From Anaeromyxobacter paludicola (GTDB taxonomy: Bacteria > Myxococcota > Myxococcia > Myxococcales > Anaeromyxobacteraceae): a stretch of 64,000 nt of DNA. A program made the position numbers and the translations under genes. Each line of letters starts with the position of its first letter. Position 1 is the first letter of the stretch. The stretch covers positions 3,844,001 to 3,908,000 of the forward strand of contig NZ_AP025592.1 of assembly GCF_023169965.1 (NCBI RefSeq). Direction: 5' to 3'. Below the pieces are notes generated by a model. The model saw nothing but the letters and a program-made list of their open reading frames with translations. It was not told the DNA's origin and made no database searches. Below, in pieces: positions 24,151 through 32,315 of this stretch.

Positions 24151-25939
24151 GCCAGGGGGCGCGGTCGAGGAGCGCCAGCGCCTCCTCGGCCCGGCGCCGC
24201 ACCGCCTCGGCCGGCGCGCCGCCGCCGAAGCGGGCGCTGTCGGCGAGGTCGAGGGCGGCGGTGAGCGCGGCGATCGCCTCCGGCGGCGCCTCCTCGCGGG
24301 CGAGGCGGGCCGCGAGCGCCTCGCGCGTGAGGCCGGACACGCCCTCTCCCAGCCGGTCGGCGAGGTAGCCGAGGAGCGCCCGCGCCACCTGGCCCGCGGC
24401 GAGCGCCGGGTCGCCCTCGTTGGCCCGCGCCGCGTCCAGCCTCCGGCGGGCGAGGTCGCCGGCCCCAGCGGCCGTCCGCCGCCGCGCCGCCTCGCGATCC
24501 CGCCGCCGCCGGCGGAGCGCGCGCGCCGCGAGCAGCGCGAGGCCGATCAGGGCCGCGGCGCCCGCGCCCAGGGCGGCGAGCCGGCCGGCCCGGCCGCCGC
24601 GGGGAGCCGGGCCGGAGGCGGACGGCCGCGGCGCCTCCGGCAGCGCGCCGCCCGGGGAGGTCCCCGGGAGCACCTCCAGCCGCTGCGCCGGGATCCGGGC
24701 CTCCTCGTACCGGCCGGTACGCGGATCGAAGTAGGGCCAGGAGAGGGCCGGCAGCAGGAGCGGGCCCGGGCGCTCGGCCACGAGCACCGTCTCCGCGACG
24801 CGCCGGCCCGCGAGCTGGTCGCCCTCGTTCGCCTGCTGGTCGGCGGTGGTGGGCGCGAAGGCCTGCGTCCCGGGGACGGGCGGGAGGCGGGGCAGCGCCC
24901 AGCCGGTCAGGTTGCCGCGGCCGCTCGCGACGAGCCGCACCGTGAACGGCTGGCCGGCCTTCACCTGCCGCTCGGGCAGCTCCTCCTCGAGCCGCAGCTC
25001 GCCCACGTTGGCCGGGTCGAGGCCGGGCGGGGCGCCGGGCGGGAGCGGCCGCACCTCCACCGCGACGGGCTCGCTCCGGCGGTGGAGCCGGCGCGTCTCC
25101 GGGAAGAGGCCGTACGGGTCGCCCCCGCCCACCTGCACCGTCACGTCGGCCTCCACGGGGTCGAAGGTGAGCCGGCCGGGGCGCGTCGCGAAGAGCGCCA
25201 CCTTGCGCAGGAGGTAGAAGCGGTAGGCGACGCCGTCCACGTAGCGGAGCTGGTAGTCGAGCCGCTGCGGCGTCTCGAGGTCCTCGGCCCAGAACCCCTC
25301 CAGCCTGGGGGCGCGGTAGCCCTCGTACCGGAGCACGGCGGCGGGGGAGACGAGGTAGACCGTGGCGGTGACCTGCTCGCCGGGGAAGGCCTGCCGCTTG
25401 TCGAGCGAGACCCGGAGGGCCGGGCCGCGCTCCGCGCCGCGCACGTCGGCGGGTGAGGCGGCCGGCGGGGCCGCGCCCGGGGGGCGCACCGTGAGCTGCA
25501 AGGGGAGCGTCTCGTAGGGCTTGCCCTCCACCGTGCAGCGGGCGGGCGGGACGGTGATCCGCCCGGCGTGGAGCGGCCGGAGCGCGACGGTCCAGGTGTG
25601 CTGCTGCTGCAGCACGAGCCCGCCGCCGCCGAGCGACACCGACGTCTGCGCCGCCTGGGAGCGCGAGGCGATCGCGAGGTCCTCGCCCTTCTCGCCGGGG
25701 AGGGCGAGGTCCTTGGGGGCGCTGCCGCTCCGGAGCGTCACCGTGAGCTGAACGGTGTCGCCGAGGGCCACCTCGCCCCGGTCGAGCTCGGCGGTGAAGC
25801 TCACCGGGACCGCGGCGCGGGCGACGGGCGGGGCGGCGAGCGCGACGAGGGCGAGGGCCGCCAGGGCCGGCGCGGCGAGCCGGGGCCGCGCGCGGGCCGG
25901 CGCGCGGCGCGGGACCGGGCTACCAGTCCTGGGCGGCAT
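24137..25939 (-). CDS. batD: BatD-like aerotolerance protein
   Basis: 600 aa. An Arg-rich N-terminus, then a signal segment (LAAPALAALALVALAAPPVARA). The periplasmic part (about 45-420) holds tandem beta domains of the BatD/oxygen-tolerance family, beginning VSFTAELDRGEVALGDTVQL and including LRVSLDKRQAFPGEQVTATV. A transmembrane helix at about 435-455 (LAALGAGAAALIGLALLAARAL) is followed by a basic stop and a helical cytoplasmic tail. Last gene of the Bat operon, overlapping batC by 20 bases. Bat proteins are linked to oxidative-stress and envelope-stress survival in several bacteria; the molecular function is unknown. Confidence 0.85.
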   Translation of the reverse strand: MPPRTGSPVPRRAPARARPRLAAPALAALALVALAAPPVARAAVPVSFTAELDRGEVALGDTVQLTVTLRSGSAPKDLALPGEKGEDLAIASRSQAAQTSVSLGGGGLVLQQQHTWTVALRPLHAGRITVPPARCTVEGKPYETLPLQLTVRPPGAAPPAASPADVRGAERGPALRVSLDKRQAFPGEQVTATVYLVSPAAVLRYEGYRAPRLEGFWAEDLETPQRLDYQLRYVDGVAYRFYLLRKVALFATRPGRLTFDPVEADVTVQVGGGDPYGLFPETRRLHRRSEPVAVEVRPLPPGAPPGLDPANVGELRLEEELPERQVKAGQPFTVRLVASGRGNLTGWALPRLPPVPGTQAFAPTTADQQANEGDQLAGRRVAETVLVAERPGPLLLPALSWPYFDPRTGRYEEARIPAQRLEVLPGTSPGGALPEAPRPSASGPAPRGGRAGRLAALGAGAAALIGLALLAARALRRRRRDREAARRRTAAGAGDLARRRLDAARANEGDPALAAGQVARALLGYLADRLGEGVSGLTREALAARLAREEAPPEAIAALTAALDLADSARFGGGAPAEAVRRRAEEALALLDRAPWLRRS

Positions 25940-26825
25940 CGCCGCGGCTCCTCTCCTGTCCTTCGCGGGCGGGCCACATGGGGAGGTTCTTCTCGCGCGA
26001 GCGGAGGGCGTCGAGCAAGCGGAAGGCCTCGTCGCGGCGCTCGCCGGAGGCGCCCGGGCCGGCGCGGCCGGGCCGAGGGGCGCCCTGGGCGTCGGGCCGC
26101 GGGGAGCGCGTGGCCGCCCCTCCCCCGCCCTCCCCGCCCGGCGGGGAGGGGGTGGCCCCGGGATGCGGCGAGGGAGGGGACGCGGGGGGCTGGGAAGAGG
26201 GCTGACGGGAGGGCGAGGGAGGGGACGTAGGGGGCTGCGAGGCGGACCCGGGGGAGGGCGAGGGAGGGGACGCGGGGGGCTGCGAGGAGGACCCGGCGGA
26301 TGGCGCGGAGGCGGCGCGCGGGCCCGCCCGCGCGGCGTCGCCGGACGGCTGCGGCGCGCCCGCGCCCTTCCGCTCGTCCGGGCGCTTCGCGCTCCCGCCC
26401 GCGCCGCCCTCCTGCTTGCGCCGCAGGAGCACCTCGAGGTTGTGGCGGGCCGCCACGTCTCCCGGGTCCTCGGCGAGCGCGCGGGTGAGCTCCCGGATGG
26501 CGCCGTCGTCGTCCCCCGCGGCGGCGAGCGCGCCCGCGAGGTCGTAGCGGGCGCGGCCGGGCCGCTCGCCCTTCGGGCTCGTGAGCGCCTTCGCGAAGGC
26601 GTCGCGGGCCTCGCCGTAGCGGCCGAGCCGGTAGAGCGCGAGCCCGCGGTCGAGGTCGAGCCCGGCGCGGGGGCCGAGCCGCCGCTCGGCGTCGTCGTAG
26701 CGCCGCAGCGCCTCGGCCGGCTCGCCGGCCTCGAGCCGGGCGTTCCCGGCCTCGACGCCCGGGTCGGGCCGCGTGAGCGGCGAGAGGCCCGCGGCGAGGA
26801 GCAGGAGGGCGGCGGCGCGGGTCAC
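25920..26825 (-). CDS. batC: BatC-like TPR protein with Pro/Ser repeat and in-frame palindromic repeat
   Basis: 301 aa from GTG 26825 (GTGA overlap with batB). Signal-like TRAAALLLLAAGLSPLTRP, then TPR repeats at about 24-135 (GNARLEAGEPAEALRRYDDA; DRGLALYRLGRYGEARDAF; ELTRALAEDPGDVAARHNLE). Then a disordered region: Lys/Gly-rich 136-175, three 15-residue copies of SSQPPASPPSPSPGS-type sequence (about 180-223), and SPPGGEGGGG encoded by a type A palindromic repeat (about 224-237). The C-terminal EAFRLLDALRSREKNLPMW is typical of BatC and ends in W. The low-complexity expansion is specific to the linker, so it is probably tolerated without loss of function. Confidence 0.85.
   Translation of the reverse strand: MTRAAALLLLAAGLSPLTRPDPGVEAGNARLEAGEPAEALRRYDDAERRLGPRAGLDLDRGLALYRLGRYGEARDAFAKALTSPKGERPGRARYDLAGALAAAGDDDGAIRELTRALAEDPGDVAARHNLEVLLRRKQEGGAGGSAKRPDERKGAGAPQPSGDAARAGPRAASAPSAGSSSQPPASPPSPSPGSASQPPTSPPSPSRQPSSQPPASPPSPHPGATPSPPGGEGGGGAATRSPRPDAQGAPRPGRAGPGASGERRDEAFRLLDALRSREKNLPMWPAREGQERSRGDAAQDW
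26115..26156 (+). repeat. GC-rich palindromic repeat, type A, copy 3, inside batC
   Basis: CGCCCCTCCCCC-GCCCTCCCCGCCCGGCGGGGAGGG-GGTGGC, close to 828-868. It lies on the coding stretch of batC and is read in frame from the other strand as Pro/Gly/Glu-rich protein (about residues 224-237). Confidence 0.7.
26157..26290. repeat. Three tandem 45-base repeats in batC
   Basis: A 45-base unit (GGGCGAGGGAGGGGACG, then CGGGGGGCTG, GAGG and CCCGG parts) is repeated three times, with a few substitutions. In the protein the repeated Gln falls at residues 182, 197 and 212, an exact 15-residue period. The motif GGGCGAGGGAGGGG also forms the tail of the type B palindromic repeat at 963, so the array may have grown from such an element. 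Confidence 0.75.
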
Positions 26826-27883
26826 GGGCCCTCCTCTCGCCGGGGCCGGACGTCGGGGACGAGGAGCGCGCCGAGCAGGCAGAGGAAGGCCGCGCCGGCG
26901 AACCAGCCGCCCTGCTCCTCCCAGCTCACCGCCACCCGGCTCTCGAGCTCGGCCTTCTCGAGCCGCTCCACCGCCGCGGCCACCGCCGGCAGCCCCACGC
27001 CGGCGTCGCTCGCGCGCAGGTAGGCGCCGCCGCCGCTCTCGGCCACCTCGCGCAGCGCCGCCTCGCCGAGCCGCGACAGGACCAGCTCGCCGCGGCCGTC
27101 CCGCTGGTACCCGTCGAGCGCGCCGCCCTTGCCACGCAGCGGGATGGGCTCGCCCGAGGTCCCCCCGATGCCGACCGCGAACACCCGGGCCCCGGCGTCG
27201 GCGAGCGCCCGCGCGGCGGCCGCCGCGCCCGGCTCGTGGTCCTCGCCGTCGGAGAGCAGCACCACCACGCGCCCGCGCGGCCCCCGCTCGCCGGCGGCGA
27301 GCACCTCGCCGGCGGCGGAGAGCGCGGCCTCGAGCGAGGTGCCCTGGTCGGGCATGGCCTCCGGGCTCGCGGCGCGCAGGAAGAGCCGGGCGGCGGCGGT
27401 GTCGGTGGTGAGCGGGCACTGCACGAAGGCGGAGCGCGCGAAGGTGACGATGCCGAACCGGTTGCCCGCCAGCCGGTCGAGGAGCGCCTCCACCTCGAGC
27501 CGGGCCAGGCCGAACCGGTCGGGCGCCACGTCGCGGGCGCGCATCGACCGGGAGGCGTCGAGCGCGAAGACCACGTCCACGCCGTACCGCTTCGCCCCCT
27601 CCACCCGCTGCCCGCGCTGCGGCCGCGAGAGGGCCACCGCGAGGAGCGCGAGCGCGGCGACGGCGAGCCCGGCGCGGAGCGCGGGACGGGCCGCGCCCGC
27701 CCCGGGGGCGACGCGCGCGGCGAGCCCGCCGGCGGTCCGCGCCAGGAGCGCCCGGCGCCGCCGGAGGGAGAAGGCCGCGAGCGCCGCCAGCGCCGCCACG
27801 ACCAGCAGGAGCCAGAGCCAGCGCGGCTCGGCGAGGCGGGCGGGGGCGCCGAGGAGGCGCAGCTCGAGCGGGGCGCCGGTCAC
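26822..27883 (-). CDS. batB: BatB-like von Willebrand factor A membrane protein
   Basis: 353 aa from GTG 27883. Two N-terminal transmembrane helices (LWLLLVVAALAALAAF, about 24-40; ALRAGLAVAALALLAVAL, about 70-87), a VWA domain from about 105 to 305 with the MIDAS motif VVFALDASRSMRARDV (DxSxS) and the later SDGEDHEPG, and a C-terminal helix (WFAGAAFLCLLGALLVP). The VWA domain is predicted to face the periplasm and bind partners through a metal ion. Overlaps both batA and batC with GTGA. Confidence 0.88.
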   Translation of the reverse strand: MTGAPLELRLLGAPARLAEPRWLWLLLVVAALAALAAFSLRRRRALLARTAGGLAARVAPGAGAARPALRAGLAVAALALLAVALSRPQRGQRVEGAKRYGVDVVFALDASRSMRARDVAPDRFGLARLEVEALLDRLAGNRFGIVTFARSAFVQCPLTTDTAAARLFLRAASPEAMPDQGTSLEAALSAAGEVLAAGERGPRGRVVVLLSDGEDHEPGAAAAARALADAGARVFAVGIGGTSGEPIPLRGKGGALDGYQRDGRGELVLSRLGEAALREVAESGGGAYLRASDAGVGLPAVAAAVERLEKAELESRVAVSWEEQGGWFAGAAFLCLLGALLVPDVRPRREEGP

Positions 27884-28884
27884 GGGAAGGGGCGCAGCCG
27901 GGTGGCGCCGAGGAGGAGCGCGGCGGCGGTGAGCCAGAAGGCGGGCTGGAGGAGGGCCGGCGCGAGCTCCCGCCACTCGGGCGGGGCGGTGAGGCCGGAG
28001 AGGCGCGAGCGCTCGAGCCGGTCGAGCACCGCGTCGAGCCCCTGCGCGAGCGAGGCCCGGTCGGTGGCGTTGGCGTAGCTGCCGCCGGTGGTCCGCGCGA
28101 TCTCCTGCAGGAGCTCCGGGTTCACCGGGATCTCCACGTCCCGGTAGATGGGGCGGCCGAAGACGTCGGTGTCCACCGGGTAGGGCACCACCCCGCCGCG
28201 GCCGACGAGGATGGGGAAGACCGGGACGCCCATCTCCTTCGCGATGCGCGCCGCCTCGAGCGGGGAGACCTGGCCCGCGTTGTTGTCGCCGTCGGTGAGG
28301 AGGATCACCACCCGGCTCTTCGCGTCCGACTCTCGCAGCCGGTTGAGCGCGGTCGCGACGGCGTTGCCGATGGCGGTGCCGTCCTCGATGACGCCGAAGC
28401 GGAGCTGGTCCACCAGGCGGGAGAGGATGCCGTGGTCGAGCGTGAGCGGGCACTGCGTGTACGCCTCGCCGGCGAAGACCACGAGCCCCATGCGGTCGTT
28501 GGGCCGGCGGGCGATGAAGTCCTTCAGCACCTGCTTCGCGACGTGGAGCCGGTTCTCCGGGCGGAAGTCCACCGCCTTCATCGAGGTGGAGAGGTCGAAG
28601 GCGATGACCACGTCGATCCCCTCGACGCTCGCCTCCCCGGGGCGGGTGTCGGGGACGCGCGGCCGCGCCAGGGCCACCGCGGTGAGCCCGAGGGCGCAGA
28701 GGAGGAGCGCCCGGGGCAGCCCGGCGAGGCGCGCCCACGGCCCGGGGCTCGCCCGCAGCGCGGCGGCGCCGGGGAGCCTCAGCCGGGCGGCGCGGCGGCG
28801 GGAGCGCCAGAGGGCGAGCGCGGCGAGCGGGACCGCGGCGAGGAGCGCGAGCGCCCCGGGGTGCGCGAGGGCGAGGCCGGTCAC
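27880..28884 (-). CDS. batA: BatA-like von Willebrand factor A membrane protein
   Basis: 334 aa from GTG 28884. N-terminal helices (ALALLAAVPLAALALW; LLLCALGLTAVALARP), a VWA domain with MIDAS VVIAFDLSTSMKAVDF (about 93-108), Thr in VVFAGEAYTQCPLTLD, and LLTDGDNNAG. A C-terminal membrane helix (LLQPAFWLTAAALLLGA) follows. Closely parallel to batB, with which it probably forms a heteromeric complex. GTGA overlaps on both sides. Confidence 0.9.
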   Translation of the reverse strand: MTGLALAHPGALALLAAVPLAALALWRSRRRAARLRLPGAAALRASPGPWARLAGLPRALLLCALGLTAVALARPRVPDTRPGEASVEGIDVVIAFDLSTSMKAVDFRPENRLHVAKQVLKDFIARRPNDRMGLVVFAGEAYTQCPLTLDHGILSRLVDQLRFGVIEDGTAIGNAVATALNRLRESDAKSRVVILLTDGDNNAGQVSPLEAARIAKEMGVPVFPILVGRGGVVPYPVDTDVFGRPIYRDVEIPVNPELLQEIARTTGGSYANATDRASLAQGLDAVLDRLERSRLSGLTAPPEWRELAPALLQPAFWLTAAALLLGATRLRPFP

Positions 28885-29795
28885 CGCGGCGCCTCCCCCG
28901 GCGGCACCCAGGCCGCGCGCGTGGCGGCGAGGAGCGCGCGCCCGAAGGCGAGCGCCCGGTCGCGCTCCGCGGCGCCGGGCGCGGCGCGGGCGAACTTGAC
29001 GAGGTCGGCGTCGGCGGCGAAGCGCGCCAGGGCGGCGAGGTCGAGCCCGGGCACGGGGCGCGCGCGCAGCGCCTCGAGGAGCTCGGCGCTGGTGAGGTCG
29101 AGCGCCGGGAGGCCGGAGAGCGCGCCCAGGTAGCGGCGCACCGCGGTGGAGAGCCGGTCGAAGAGCCCGGCGTCGAGCGGGGCGGCGGCGAGGGCCTCGA
29201 GCGCCCGGGCGAAGGCGGCGTCCGGCGGCTCGGGCGGGGCCGCCGGCGCCGAGGCGGCGCGCCGGCGCCTCCAGGCCCGGAGCGCCGCGCGGCCGCCCAG
29301 GAAGGCGAGCGCGGCCGCGAGCGCGACCCCCGCCGCCCACCCGACGAGCCGCCAGGAGCGCACCCGCACCTCCACCGGCCCGGAGACGTCCTCGAGCGGG
29401 AGGTCCCGGGGCGGCGTCTCCGGGTCGGTGACGAGCACGGTCTTCACGGCGAGCCCGGGGACCTTCACCTTCCGCTCGCCGAGGGCGCCGCCGCCCTGGA
29501 GCGCGAGGTCGGGGATCCGGTGCTCGCCGAGCGCGTAGACCGCGAGCGTGAGCGTGCAGCGCGAGACCGCCGCGTCGGGGCCGTCGGGCTCGGTGCGGCA
29601 GGTGGCGCTCCGGGCCGCGAACGGCGCGAGGTCGGGCAGCGGCGCGAGGACGTACCCCTCCGACGGCTGGTGGCGCAGCGAGAGCTCGTACCGGAACGTC
29701 TCGCCGAGCCTCACCTCGGTCTTGTCGGCCTCGGCCCGCGCGGCCGGCTCCGCGTCGGCGGCGGCGAGCAGGAGGAGCAGCGCGGCCCCCGTCAC
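28881..29795 (-). CDS. BatD/DUF4381-like membrane protein
   Basis: 304 aa from GTG 29795. A short signal (GAALLLLLAAADAEPAARA), a periplasmic beta domain (about 22-145; DKTEVRLGETFRYELSLRH), a single transmembrane helix (LVGWAAGVALAAALAFLG, about 152-170) with a basic stop, and a cytoplasmic helical domain (about 195-295; FDRLSTAVRRYLGALSG; DLTSAELLEALRARP). The domain order matches the small BatD-like/DUF4381 proteins found between DUF58 and BatA genes. Together with the 600 aa batD at the operon end, this operon has two BatD-type members. Confidence 0.72.
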   Translation of the reverse strand: MTGAALLLLLAAADAEPAARAEADKTEVRLGETFRYELSLRHQPSEGYVLAPLPDLAPFAARSATCRTEPDGPDAAVSRCTLTLAVYALGEHRIPDLALQGGGALGERKVKVPGLAVKTVLVTDPETPPRDLPLEDVSGPVEVRVRSWRLVGWAAGVALAAALAFLGGRAALRAWRRRRAASAPAAPPEPPDAAFARALEALAAAPLDAGLFDRLSTAVRRYLGALSGLPALDLTSAELLEALRARPVPGLDLAALARFAADADLVKFARAAPGAAERDRALAFGRALLAATRAAWVPPGEAPR

Positions 29796-30796
29796 CCGAG
29801 CCTCCGGGCGCGCGCCGCGAAGAAGGCGAGGAGCGGCTTCACGTGGTCGGCGTCGTCGGCCCGGACCCGGACCGGCTCGAGCTCGAGGCCGGCGAAGAGC
29901 CGGTGGAGGCGCGCCCGGCGGGCCGCCGCCCGCCCGGCCCAGGCGGCGCGCACGCGCGGGTCGGCGAGGTCGGCGTGGAAGGCCTCGCCGGTCTCGGGGT
30001 CCTCGAGGAGCGCCAGCCCGAGCGGGGGGAGCGCCTCCTCGAGCGCGTCGACGAGCTCCACCGGGACCACGTCGTGGCGCCGCGCCACGATGCGCAGGGC
30101 GCGGGCGAAGGGCGGCTCGAGGTCCTCCGGGCCGCCCCTCCCCAGCCCTCCCCGCACAGGCGGGGAGGGAGCGCCTCGGTGCTCTCCCTCTCCCGCGAAG
30201 CGGGGGAGGGTCGGGGAGGGGGCGCCCCCCTCCTGCTGGAAGTCGGAGAGCAGGAACACCACCGCCCGCCGGCGCAGCACGCGGTGCACGTACTCGAGCG
30301 CCGCGCCGAGGTCGGTGCCGCGCCCGGCCGGCTCGAGCTTCAGGATCTCGGAGACGAGCCGCAGCGCGTGCTTGCGCCCCTTGCGCGGCGGCACGAACCG
30401 CTCCACCCGGTCGGTGAAGAGCACGAGCCCCACCCGGTCGCCGTTGGCGACGGCGCTGAACGAGACCAGCCCCGCGAGCTCGGCCGCCACCTCCGCCTTG
30501 CTCCGCCGGCGGGAGCCGAACTCGGACGAGCCGGAGAGGTCGCAGAGCAGCACCACCGTGAGCTCGCGCTCCTCGGTGAAGCGCTTCACGAACAGCTCCC
30601 CCATCCGCGCCGAGACCTTCCAGTCGATGCTGCGCACCTCGTCCCCGGGCGCGTACGCGCGCACCTCGTCGAAGGCCATGCCGCGGCCGCGGAAGACGGA
30701 GTGGTACTGGCCGGAGAGCGTGCCCTCCACGGCGCGCCGGGTGGCGATCTCGATGCGCCGGACCCGCCGGATCAGCTCTCGCGGCTCGAGGCGCAT
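29792..30796 (-). CDS. DUF58 (VWA-like) protein carrying an in-frame palindromic repeat pair
   Basis: 334 aa. DUF58 signature GQYHSVFRGRGMAFDEVRAY (about 29-48) and YAPGDEVRSIDWKVSARMGE, followed by a VWA-like core (VVLLCDLSGSSEFG with DLSGS at 86-90; GRGTDLGAALEYV). Residues about 190-222, between FLLSDFQQEG and DLEPPFARALR, are not family sequence: they translate the type B and type A palindromic repeats at 30184-30224 and 30134-30174. Removal of this insert would leave a normal DUF58 protein of about 300 aa. The insertion falls in the loop after the strand FLLSDF, which explains why it can be tolerated. Coupled to the next gene by GTGA and follows moxR by 9 bases. Confidence 0.9.
   Translation of the reverse strand: MRLEPRELIRRVRRIEIATRRAVEGTLSGQYHSVFRGRGMAFDEVRAYAPGDEVRSIDWKVSARMGELFVKRFTEERELTVVLLCDLSGSSEFGSRRRSKAEVAAELAGLVSFSAVANGDRVGLVLFTDRVERFVPPRKGRKHALRLVSEILKLEPAGRGTDLGAALEYVHRVLRRRAVVFLLSDFQQEGGAPSPTLPRFAGEGEHRGAPSPPVRGGLGRGGPEDLEPPFARALRIVARRHDVVPVELVDALEEALPPLGLALLEDPETGEAFHADLADPRVRAAWAGRAAARRARLHRLFAGLELEPVRVRADDADHVKPLLAFFAARARRLG
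30134..30174 (+). repeat. GC-rich palindromic repeat, type A, copy 4, inside DUF58 gene
   Basis: CGCCCCTCCCCA-GCCCTCCCCGC-ACAG-GCGGGGAGGG-AGCGC. Same architecture and orientation as 828-868. Read on the minus strand as APSPPVRGGLGRGG in the DUF58 protein. Confidence 0.75.
30184..30224 (+). repeat. GC-rich palindromic repeat, type B, copy 3, inside DUF58 gene
   Basis: CTCTCCCGCGAAGCGGGGGAGGG followed by TCGGGGAGGGGGCG. The 23-base core is identical to that at 15710-15750. Read on the minus strand as APSPTLPRFAGEGE. Confidence 0.78.
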
Positions 30797-30805
30797 CGGC
30801 GGGCC

Positions 30806-31795
30806 TCAGGGCACCTCGACGCGGTCGAGCACCTTCGAGATCACCTTCTCGGGCGTGAGCTCCTCCGCCTCCGCCTCGTAGGTGAGCGCGATCCGGTGCC
30901 GCAGCACGTCGTAGGCCACCGCCTTCACGTCCTCGGGGGTGACGAAGGGGCGGTGGCGCAGGAAGGCGTGGGCCTTCGCCCCGAGCGCGAGGAAGAGGGT
31001 GGCGCGGGGCGAGGCGCCGTACTCCACGCGCCCCTCGAGCTCGGGCAGGCCGTGGCCGCGCGGGTCGCGGGTCGCGAAGACCAGGTCCACCACGTACGCC
31101 TTCACCCGGTCGTCCATGTAGATGGCGTGGATCACCTCGCGCGCCTGGGCGATCTCGGCGAGGCCGGCGACCGCGGTCGCGCGCGGCGGGTCCTTCACGC
31201 CCATCCGGTCGAGGATGGTCCGCTCCTCCTCGCGCGTCGGGTAGCCCACCTTCACCTTCAGCATGAAGCGGTCCACCTGCGCCTCGGGCAGGGGGTAGGT
31301 CCCCTCCTGCTCGATCGGGTTCTGGGTGGCCATGACGATGAACGGCTCGGGGAGCCGGAAGGTCTCCTCGCCGATGGTCACCTGCCGCTCCTGCATCGCC
31401 TCGAGGAGCGCGGACTGCACCTTGGCCGGGGCGCGGTTCACCTCGTCGGCGAGGACCACGTTCGCGAAGACCGGCCCCTTGCGGACGCCGAAGGTGCGGG
31501 AGGCCGGGTCCCAGATCTGCGTCCCGACGAGGTCGGCCGGGAGCAGGTCGGGGGTGAACTGGATCCGCTGGAAGCTGCACTCCAGGGTGTCGGCGATGGT
31601 CTTCACCGCCAGCGTCTTGGCGAGCCCGGGCACGCCCTCGAGCAGCACGTGCCCGCCGGTGAGGAGGCCGATGAGGGCGCGCTCCACGAGGTAGCGCTGC
31701 CCCACGATGACCCGGGACGTCTCCCCGGCGATCAGCTCCACGAACGCCGACTGGCGCTGTACCCGCTCTCCGATGGCCCGGATCTCTTCGTGCAC
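30806..31795 (-). CDS. moxR: MoxR-family AAA ATPase
   Basis: 329 aa from GTG 31795. Walker A LEGVPGLAKTLAVK (about 53-66), Walker B VVLADEVNRAPAKVQ, sensor VMATQNPIEQEGTYPLPEAQVDRF, and a C-terminal lid domain (VEYGASPRATLFLALGAKA; HRPFVTPEDVKAV). MoxR ATPases act as chaperones for VWA-domain proteins, which fits its place as first gene of the DUF58-Bat operon. The intergenic space to DUF58 is 9 bases. Its promoter must lie in the 31796-31874 gap. Confidence 0.95.
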   Translation of the reverse strand: MHEEIRAIGERVQRQSAFVELIAGETSRVIVGQRYLVERALIGLLTGGHVLLEGVPGLAKTLAVKTIADTLECSFQRIQFTPDLLPADLVGTQIWDPASRTFGVRKGPVFANVVLADEVNRAPAKVQSALLEAMQERQVTIGEETFRLPEPFIVMATQNPIEQEGTYPLPEAQVDRFMLKVKVGYPTREEERTILDRMGVKDPPRATAVAGLAEIAQAREVIHAIYMDDRVKAYVVDLVFATRDPRGHGLPELEGRVEYGASPRATLFLALGAKAHAFLRHRPFVTPEDVKAVAYDVLRHRIALTYEAEAEELTPEKVISKVLDRVEVP

Positions 31796-31874
31796 GCTCG
31801 CCGCCTGGTGAAGGACGGCGGGATTGTAGCTCCGGCGCGGCGCCCGATCATGGCCGTCGCGCGGGTCTCGCCGC

Positions 31875-32315
31875 CTAGACCCGGTGGCAGCTCAGGCAGA
31901 GCCGGCTGCCGTTCATGGGGAGGGCGGTGTGGTACGGCTGCTCCGACATGCCGTCGTGGCAGGTGACGCAGGTGACCTTGCCGTCCTGGAGCACCAGCGC
32001 CGGGTGGAGCCGCCGCGGGGGCTCGAACCTGTCGCTGAAGGCGGCGCGGTCGGTGTAGCTCACCTCGATCGGGTGGACGTTCTCGCCCCGGTGGCCGGCG
32101 GCGTTCCGGTAGATCCGCTTCCCCTCCACGCTCCCGTCGTGGCAGGTGAGGCAGCTGCGGCTGCTCGCCTCGAGCCGGTTGACCCGCCCGAGCACGCAGA
32201 CGGCGCCGTCCCCGACGTCCGACTCCGACCAGTCGGCCGAGCTGACCGGTCCGGAGGCGAGGAGCACCGCGGCTGCTGCGGCAGCGGAGGCGAGGGCGGG
32301 GAGTCGGCGCGTCAT
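31875..32315 (-). CDS. Trihaem periplasmic c-type cytochrome
   Basis: 146 aa from ATG 32315 with AAGGGGC before it. Signal peptide (TRRLPALASAAAAAAVLLAS), then three haem-binding motifs CLTCH, CVTCH and CLSCH, the last almost at the C-terminus. Extra His in ENVHPIEVSYTD and RLHPALVLQDG can be distal haem ligands. This resembles the doubled-CXXCH family of metal-respiring bacteria. Not closely similar to the trihaem protein at 56832. A single-gene unit downstream of moxR on the other side of its own hairpin-rich leader. Confidence 0.85.
   Translation of the reverse strand: MTRRLPALASAAAAAAVLLASGPVSSADWSESDVGDGAVCVLGRVNRLEASSRSCLTCHDGSVEGKRIYRNAAGHRGENVHPIEVSYTDRAAFSDRFEPPRRLHPALVLQDGKVTCVTCHDGMSEQPYHTALPMNGSRLCLSCHRV

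Noticed and set aside
26115-26290. CRISPR-like array
   Set aside because: The repeats are direct, adjacent, without unique spacers, and lie in frame inside a protein-coding gene.
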